Under the pieces are notes generated by a model. That model saw only the letters and a list, made by a program, of their open reading frames with translations, was not told where the DNA came from and made no database searches. The position numbers were made by a program, and so were the translations under genes. Below, in pieces: positions 17,655-22,828 of a DNA stretch of 22,828 bases. How positions within the stretch are numbered: position 1 is the first letter of the stretch; each line of letters opens with the position of its first letter. The DNA comes from CAZOHG01 sp964579725 (lineage in GTDB: Bacteria > Zhuqueibacterota > JdFR-76 > BMS3Abin05): positions 1 to 22,828 of the forward strand of contig CAZOHG010000054.1 of the NCBI GenBank assembly GCA_964579725.1, in the 5' to 3' direction.

Positions 17655-20153
17655 CTACTTGGAAGAGTTTTTCTGCTTCTCTTCTATCTTCAAGCGTGCT
17701 TCCAAATGCTTTAACGAAATTTCCATCGATTTTTTAACCCGCGGGTCAATTTCCCTTTGAATGGCTTTTTTTAAAGGTTCAACAGCGCGTTCGTCGTCCA
17801 TTCGAGAAAGACTGAAAGCCGCCTGGCGTCTGGCCCAGTTGGAAGGGTCGGAAAGATGGGCAATCAAAAACGGAACCACCTTTGGATTTTTCTTGCCCGC
17901 GCGAGATACCGCTCGAATAACAGAGCGACGGAGCGTTGCCGGGTATTGCAGGCTACCGTACGGAAGCAAAATGTCCACCGCTTCGGGTGTTTTGAGATTG
18001 GCCAGAGCTCGAACGGCTGCCTTTCGGATTTGTTCGTTGTAGGAGGAAATGGTCAAGGCGGTTTTCAAAAAGGGAAGGGCGTGGGCGGAATCCAGCTTGG
18101 CAATGGTTTGAATGCAGGCAGAAAGAACAGCGTAACTGGAATCGGTGTGAAAGACGTTTTGAACGGCCGGAACGAGGGTGGAATCCTTGTAGGCGCCAAG
18201 GGCAGAAACGGCTTCTGCTCGAACCAGACTCTTGGGATCGTGTGCGGCAGCCAAAAGGGTCGATTTGGCCCACTCGGGGTGTACAGTGCCCAAAAATCGA
18301 ATGGCTTCGCGCCGCATGCCCCAATAGGAATCGGTTCGACTTTGTTTCGCGATGGCTCTTTGCACCACCGAGTCGCCCTTAAAAGATTTTTTCAAGGCAT
18401 TCAGGGCGTGCAGACGGTCAATGGCGTGTTCAGCCTGAGCCAATTGAAACAGCCATTCTTGCTCGCTTTTTTCAAAATGCATTTCTTTTAAAATGTGGTT
18501 GCCCGGGTCGAAAATGACCAGGTCTGGATTCCGAACGCATTTCAAATAAAAGGTAGTGTCGGCAGAGGCGAGCGTTACCTGAGCCGTTCGGCGGTGATTT
18601 CCGGCAATCAGTTCAACGCGGACGGGCATTCGGAAAACCGTGGTTAACGTGTCTCCCACCTGCGTTTGTTTCACGTGTAAAGCCAAAGCGTGAAGTGAAT
18701 CAACCCAGCTTTTTGTAAGATCCAATTTGGGGTAACCCGCTGAATACACCCATTCCTTAAAAAACCAGTACAAATTCTTACCCGTGCCGTCCTCGAAAGC
18801 CTTTTTGAGATCAAATGCCTCAACCAATTTTTTGGCATTGGTAGCGGCGTAGAAGTGAAGTCCCTTCCAAAAAAGCTCGTCTCCCACGACGTAGCGCAAC
18901 ATGTGAAGCACCCAGGCTCCTTTCTGGTAGGCTGTGCGGTCGAACATATTCACGGGATATTGGTAGTGGTACCAACTAAGTGGTCGCCGGTAGCTGGTGG
19001 AATCCTCGATCATGTAGGCTCGAGCGGCCCCGTTCATGTCGAAGTCAAAGGCATCCTCACCCTGGCTGTGTTCCTTCCACAGGGAGGCAAAATAGGTTGC
19101 GAAGCCCTCGTTGAGCCAGGCATTTGTCCAATCGCGGCAGGTAAGCCAATCGCCCCACCACTGGTGGGCCAATTCGTGGGCAATAAGTCCTTCGCTCGTG
19201 CCGTCAATGGTGCTTTTTTGGTCTCGAATGGTGGCAGAGGTCAATGTGGTGGCCGAAATATTTTCCATCCCTCCGTACATAAAATTGTCCACCACAGACT
19301 GGGCGTATTTGGAATAAGGATACTCGACGCCGATTTTTTTCGAGAAAAACGCGATAATGTCCGGTGTTTTGGAGAAGGTAGCGCGGGCGTACGGCAACTG
19401 GTCCGGGTGCACGTAATATTGCACCAAAATCTTTTTGTACCGATCCTCAACCTTTTTGTAATTTCCGACGATAATGGATGTCAGATAGGACACGTGAGGG
19501 ACATCGATTTTCCAGTGAAAGGTGCGGGTTGAATCCTTTCGATTTGCGGTAACACCCACCAATTTTCCATTGGAAATGGCAATATTCGGTATTTTCGTGG
19601 TGAGGAATACCTCACTGGTGGCGCGATCATTGGGAAAATCCCAGCAGGGAAACCAGTAGTGGTTGTCCTCCATTTCGCCCTGGGAATAAATCTCAAAATG
19701 TTGTTTTCGGGCGCCCTTTTGGGGAAGGACGAAAAACAGCCCTTTTTTCGGATCTTTGACTGTGTAATCGATTGCCAGAGTGAGCGTATCTTTTGAAGAA
19801 TAGGGCTTGTTCAGTCTGATGATTAATTTTTGGGGTTCCTTTTTGAAATTTAAATTTTTATCGGGCAAAAGTCGAATGGAATGGATGTCCATTTTTGCGG
19901 CATCCAGGACAATGGAATCCACGCCCGAGTGGAAGGGAGTAAGGGTGATTTTTTCCTTTCCAAACAGGGTCTTTTGGGGGGCATCGAAGGACAAGCTTAA
20001 GGTGTAATGGATGACGTGAAAATCGCGGTCCGGCGCGTGGTGCTCCGGGCCTTGAAGGGGTTTAATTTTTCCACCAAAAGCGAGGGGGATTTCAAGAAAA
20101 AAAATGAAAACGAATGGAAGCAGTGGTTTGAAGAACGAATTGGAAATCTTCAT
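17655..20153 (-). CDS. secreted M1-family aminopeptidase with C-terminal HEAT repeats
   Basis: An 832-residue protein on the minus strand. The signal peptide is MKISNSFF plus a hydrophobic run ending near LAFGG (about 28). The M1 N-terminal saddle domain is followed by the exopeptidase motif GGMEN (294-298), zinc motif H326-E-L-A-H330 (HELAHQWWG) and third ligand E349 (NEGFA, 18 residues after H330), so the enzyme should be an active zinc aminopeptidase in the periplasm or on the surface. From about 565 to 825 the protein is a chain of HEAT-like helical repeats (e.g. VRAEAVSALGAYKD, IRKAAVRALANLKTPEAV) where many M1 enzymes have the ERAP1-type helical domain. The ATG at 20153 has AAGGAG with 6-nt spacing. 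An ATG 39 nt upstream would place a charged leader before the signal and was not chosen. It converges on pbpC and ends at a shared terminator. Confidence 0.92.
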   Translation of the reverse strand: MKISNSFFKPLLPFVFIFFLEIPLAFGGKIKPLQGPEHHAPDRDFHVIHYTLSLSFDAPQKTLFGKEKITLTPFHSGVDSIVLDAAKMDIHSIRLLPDKNLNFKKEPQKLIIRLNKPYSSKDTLTLAIDYTVKDPKKGLFFVLPQKGARKQHFEIYSQGEMEDNHYWFPCWDFPNDRATSEVFLTTKIPNIAISNGKLVGVTANRKDSTRTFHWKIDVPHVSYLTSIIVGNYKKVEDRYKKILVQYYVHPDQLPYARATFSKTPDIIAFFSKKIGVEYPYSKYAQSVVDNFMYGGMENISATTLTSATIRDQKSTIDGTSEGLIAHELAHQWWGDWLTCRDWTNAWLNEGFATYFASLWKEHSQGEDAFDFDMNGAARAYMIEDSTSYRRPLSWYHYQYPVNMFDRTAYQKGAWVLHMLRYVVGDELFWKGLHFYAATNAKKLVEAFDLKKAFEDGTGKNLYWFFKEWVYSAGYPKLDLTKSWVDSLHALALHVKQTQVGDTLTTVFRMPVRVELIAGNHRRTAQVTLASADTTFYLKCVRNPDLVIFDPGNHILKEMHFEKSEQEWLFQLAQAEHAIDRLHALNALKKSFKGDSVVQRAIAKQSRTDSYWGMRREAIRFLGTVHPEWAKSTLLAAAHDPKSLVRAEAVSALGAYKDSTLVPAVQNVFHTDSSYAVLSACIQTIAKLDSAHALPFLKTALTISSYNEQIRKAAVRALANLKTPEAVDILLPYGSLQYPATLRRSVIRAVSRAGKKNPKVVPFLIAHLSDPSNWARRQAAFSLSRMDDERAVEPLKKAIQREIDPRVKKSMEISLKHLEARLKIEEKQKNSSK

Positions 20154-20680
20154 TCGGTTTCTCCTTTTACAATAAGAATGATTTTTGCTCATTAAAAATG
20201 GCGTAAAATTCGTATGGGGTTGCTCGATCGTACAAAAAGCGACCCGGTTTTGCTGTCGATTTGGTTCTCCGAAAAGAACTTACCGAAGGTAAATTAACGA
20301 AAAAAAACCGAAAATGTTACAAAAAAATTTTCAAAAACGAGTGCAGAGGGACAGCAATTTCCAGCGCCTCTTTTGTTTATCTTTACTTATTTTTGCGAGA
20401 ACGCATCGTTTTTATGTAAATTTGGTCAGGCAAAGTCCTGGTTGTTAAAAAATGATATGTAAATGGAACGGCAGTAAAAATCTTGGTGAAAATCTCAAAT
20501 TCAGTCTAAAATTTTCTGAGTTTTGACTGTTTTGAAACGACGCCGAATATTTTTGGAATTTATTAAACGACCTTTCTACAAATGATTAACCATTTTCCTG
20601 AACAAAATTGATATTGGCAATATTATCCTCAATAAGCTTTCACTTATTTAAAATATTACCATTATTTAACAATTCAGGAC
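20154..20680. other. AT-rich divergent intergenic spacer
   Basis: About 530 nt between the minus-strand M1 gene and the plus-strand barrel gene, with no credible coding frame. It holds two small perfect palindromes with 3-nt centres: TTACCGAAGGTAA at 20280-20292 and ATATTGGCAATAT at 20611-20623. There is also a weak promoter-like pair TTGACT (20523-20528) and AATATT (20546-20551) at 17-nt spacing. I found no convincing minus-strand promoter for the M1 gene by eye, though one must lie here. A small RNA is possible but not supported. Confidence 0.5.
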
Positions 20681-20709
20681 TTGACGGCTCAATGAAAAAT
20701 GTATATATT
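20681..20709 (+). promoter_or_regulatory. sigma70-type promoter for the barrel protein gene
   Basis: TTGACG (20681-20686), a 17-nt spacer and TATATT (20704-20709) form a near-consensus promoter, with transcription likely starting near 20716. That leaves a leader of about 85 nt before the ATG at 20801. It excludes a start at the in-frame ATG 20699, which lies between the -35 and -10 elements. Confidence 0.7.
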
Positions 20710-20800
20710 GAAAATCAAGTGTGATCCTTTTCTATTTCGAGGGTTGAGAATTTTACTCCTGTGTTTTCGCTGCAGTTCTAATAAATCTCATGGTACAAGG

Positions 20801-22246
20801 ATGTCGAAAAAGAGATTTTTGCTGTCGGTTATTTTCGTTTGTCTTTGGGTGTATTTTTCATTCGCTCAAACTTCCACAAGTCGAATTGAAAAGCTGGTAG
20901 GTGGCCACGTTCAGTTTAACGGACAGGTGGCTGGCAGCTCATTGTCATTCCTTCATTCTGGCAGATTTACCACTTCAAATCAATATTTGGCCTGGATGGA
21001 TTTTTATCAGAATCCGGCTTTTTCAACGGGCATTAAGAATCCTTCCGTTGCCTATTTTTTTGCTCCGGCCATATCGATTCATCCGAATCGGTTTACGGAC
21101 GTAAATGGGCGAGCGCGCACGGCCGTGAATAATGGTATTTCCAGTTACCGCTCCGATTCGCTCCGACTGGCTTATCCTCAAATAGAGAGCGTTTTTCGCA
21201 CAAATCGCTACTGGGGCCAGGGTCTTGTGAATTTTCCCGCAGGAGGAATGGTTTTCACTTTCGGATACCAGAATCAGCTTTTGCTGCAACTGCGAGCTCT
21301 TCTAACGGGTGCGGAAGCGACGATTACGACGGAAGTCCCCATGTCTGAAACAACCAGCAAGGTGGTATTCAATGCGTTTCTGGATGCCAATTTTCGCTTC
21401 AATTTATATATCGATCGGATCACATTGGGGGCGGCTAAAGTGATTCGAAATCGTTTCGCTATTGGGTTTTCTCTTGATCGGTACGGTGCCGATGTAAACG
21501 CTGTAGGTTTTATGGACAGCCAGGGCGACATGCTTTTTAACGGTCACGAATACATTTTCAACAACCCAAACGACAATTGGCACAATACGCTCACCCAATC
21601 CATCGCGGGGACTTACAAGGGCAGCGGCTGGGGGATGAATTGGGGAGGATGGTACGTCTTCAATCGGCATTTTCTTTTTGACGGGCTCATTTCTCTGCAA
21701 ACAGCCATGAAATTGAATGGGAACCTTTCACTTCATTTAAATAAAATTCCTGCTCTAAATATTAATGCTTTATCGTCTAACGACCCCAATGCAGAAATTC
21801 TTGATCCGGCGAAGCTAAATTTGTCGCAACTGACCCTTACGGATTCTGTAAAAAACCCGACGTACCCCAAATTATTCCTGAATCAACAGTCGTTTCTAAA
21901 AATCGGAGCTCTTTACCAGTCGAATAATTTCTACTGGTACAACAGTTACGCGCAAAATTTTGGTTACGCCGGTCTGGAATATGGGTCCTATGAGCTGGGA
22001 CTCCGGTCTGTTTTTGATTGGCAATCGCTTTTGGGATTTCGACATTTTTATCTGGAATCTCGCTTGAGGTACATGAAAAGTTTTGTTCACAAATCGGAAA
22101 AATTGGGGAAGGGAGAAAGTCGTCTCTGGCTCCCGTCTTTCGCTTTTGGTTATGGCCGGCTTTTTCGGTCTCATTTCCCATTTCAGGTGAATTTGTCTGT
22201 TTTGCCGGAACCGGCTTTTTATTTCTCAACGGGTTACCAATTCTGA
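20801..22246 (+). CDS. putative outer-membrane beta-barrel protein
   Basis: A 481-residue exported protein. The signal peptide is MSKKRF plus a hydrophobic stretch to SFAQ (about residue 22). The mature part is rich in alternating aromatic and polar residues and Gly/Asn turns (e.g. FNLYIDRITLGAAKV, GSGWGMNWGGWYVF, FYWYNSYAQNFGYAGLEYGSYELGLRS). It ends FYFSTGYQF, a C-terminal Phe signature recognised by the barrel assembly machinery. This supports an outer-membrane barrel. It loosely resembles the DUF5723-type proteins of Bacteroidota, but I cannot assign a function or substrate. The frame stays open upstream to an ATG at 20699, but that start falls inside the promoter and would bury the signal peptide, so 20801 is preferred. 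The ribosome site is poor (AAGG abuts the ATG). No terminator follows closely. Confidence 0.8.
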   Translation: MSKKRFLLSVIFVCLWVYFSFAQTSTSRIEKLVGGHVQFNGQVAGSSLSFLHSGRFTTSNQYLAWMDFYQNPAFSTGIKNPSVAYFFAPAISIHPNRFTDVNGRARTAVNNGISSYRSDSLRLAYPQIESVFRTNRYWGQGLVNFPAGGMVFTFGYQNQLLLQLRALLTGAEATITTEVPMSETTSKVVFNAFLDANFRFNLYIDRITLGAAKVIRNRFAIGFSLDRYGADVNAVGFMDSQGDMLFNGHEYIFNNPNDNWHNTLTQSIAGTYKGSGWGMNWGGWYVFNRHFLFDGLISLQTAMKLNGNLSLHLNKIPALNINALSSNDPNAEILDPAKLNLSQLTLTDSVKNPTYPKLFLNQQSFLKIGALYQSNNFYWYNSYAQNFGYAGLEYGSYELGLRSVFDWQSLLGFRHFYLESRLRYMKSFVHKSEKLGKGESRLWLPSFAFGYGRLFRSHFPFQVNLSVLPEPAFYFSTGYQF

Positions 22247-22644
22247 GTGTGTTTGTGAGAACTGAGAACTGTGAAGATTCGGTTACCGGAAAAGGCTTAG
22301 CACGGGGACAGAATGAATTATCTGAAAAAATAATGGGTCTGGAATAGGAGCTTTGCCCGGGGGCACGTTTGTCGGTAATTTAGGGCAGGTGAATAGCTTA
22401 CCTAATCTGCAAGAGGGGGATTTGTAAGATTCCGGGTTGGTTCCGGTCATTGGGTGTAGCCGGAGCACGGGGATTCTCAGAAAGATAGCGACGTACTTTC
22501 CCTGTTATCGGAGGGAACGAAGCGGCTGAGCAATCTTTTTGCCAATCTGTGAAAAATGTGAAAAGATTTTGGATGAGTTCTATCAACACTGTTTTTTCGA
22601 AATAGGCGTCTTTGGTGCCTGAACTGAATTTGTCAGGTTGTGTT
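22247..22644. other. non-coding spacer with degenerate, repeat-like sequence
   Basis: About 400 nt without a believable gene on either strand. It contains a tandem GAGAACT (22257-22270), a TTCCCT/AGGGAA hairpin (22498-22503 with 22512-22517), and a TCCGG/CCGGA pair flanking TCATTGGGTGTAG near 22442-22465. On the minus strand the stretch about 22480-22535 resembles the short GC-rich intergenic repeats of the form AGATTGCT...CGCTTCGT... seen scattered in many environmental genomes; that likeness is from memory. No known riboswitch signature was recognised. Confidence 0.4.
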
Positions 22645-22828
22645 ATGCGAAAATATTTTGGTTTTATTTTATTGGGAATCGTAACCGGGTTTTGGACTGC
22701 CGAAGCAAGCGCGCAGCAGATTACGCTGACGGGCGTGCCTTACCAGTTGATTACCGAGTCGGACGCGGTGACAATTACCTGGCTGGAGCCCATTCAGGCA
22801 ACACTTCATTACGGGACGACCCACGGTT
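22645..22828 (+). CDS. N-terminus of a secreted protein, possibly FN3/phosphatase-like (cut by window edge)
   Basis: An open frame of 61 codons runs from ATG 22645 to the end of the window. It begins with a typical signal peptide (MRKYFGFILLGIVTGFW...ASAQQ, cleavage near 23-24). The mature start reads ITLTGVPYQLITESDAVTIT, then WLEPIQATLHYGTTHG. The pattern of a strand, a Trp and a closing YGTT resembles the fibronectin-III-like N-terminal domain seen in purple acid phosphatases and similar secreted enzymes. With so few residues this is only suggestive. A modest CAGG lies about 7 nt upstream. It is oriented like the barrel gene but separated by 400 nt. Confidence 0.7.
   Translation, partial: MRKYFGFILLGIVTGFWTAEASAQQITLTGVPYQLITESDAVTITWLEPIQATLHYGTTHG

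Noticed and set aside
18855..19532. Long plus-strand open frame of 225 codons opposite the M1 aminopeptidase.
   Set aside because: It lies wholly within the conserved catalytic region of the minus-strand gene, which has all M1 motifs; it is an antisense shadow.
22380..22540. Riboswitch upstream of the last gene.
   Set aside because: Some hairpins exist, but none of the conserved cores I know (TPP, cobalamin, SAM-I, cyclic-di-GMP, glycine) could be recognised.
22283..22589. Short minus-strand frames in the right-hand spacer as small genes.
   Set aside because: Proline-rich, no ribosome site, no domain pattern; more likely chance frames in a repeat-like stretch.

Overview
The window reads as chromosomal DNA of a Gram-negative, outer-membrane-bearing bacterium. 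The evidence is a class C penicillin-binding protein beside a bacterial alpha-2-macroglobulin, a beta-barrel protein ending in the aromatic signature YQF, and several proteins with Sec-type signal peptides. Gene content resembles uncultured lineages of the FCB/KSB1/Calditrichota type, but that placement is an inference from style of gene content only. Two good sigma70-like promoters (TTGAAA-17-TATATT and TTGACG-17-TATATT) and two convincing intrinsic terminators divide the region into transcription units.

Layout. Left edge (1-956): an AT-rich orphan gene (174-806) with a PD-(D/E)XK nuclease-like core, then a promoter at 872-900. Central plus-strand run (957-9688): a YprB-type RNase H-fold protein with TPRs, an S4 RNA-binding protein, two tandem secreted M61 metallopeptidases with C-terminal PDZ domains, an MFS exporter, the 23S rRNA methyltransferase RlmH, a nitroreductase-family flavoprotein and a short-chain dehydrogenase. 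The first four genes are tightly packed (4-nt overlap, 0-nt and 13-nt gaps), as are MFS-rlmH-nitroreductase. The run ends in a long-loop terminator just after the dehydrogenase. Next unit (9735-17580): a 1822-residue membrane-anchored alpha-2-macroglobulin with an intact CAEQ thioester motif, followed one base later by pbpC. This is the classic envelope-defence and repair pair. A strong bidirectional terminator (17616-17646) separates it from a convergent minus-strand gene for a secreted M1 aminopeptidase with a HEAT-repeat C-terminus (17655-20153). After a 650-nt AT-rich divergent spacer come a putative outer-membrane beta-barrel (20801-22246), a 400-nt non-coding stretch, and the start of another secreted protein (22645 to the edge).

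Functionally the region is dominated by the cell envelope and periplasm: three zinc peptidases with HExxH motifs, one thioester protease trap, one bifunctional peptidoglycan synthase and one barrel protein. Housekeeping RNA genes (rlmH, S4, YprB) are interspersed. I did not find CRISPR arrays, insertion sequences, phage genes, tRNAs or rRNAs. I see no clear evidence of a wholly new multi-gene system. The least explained items are the orphan nuclease-like gene at 174-806, the M61 paralog that has lost the usual WTPGxY motif, and the two structured or AT-rich spacers on the right.
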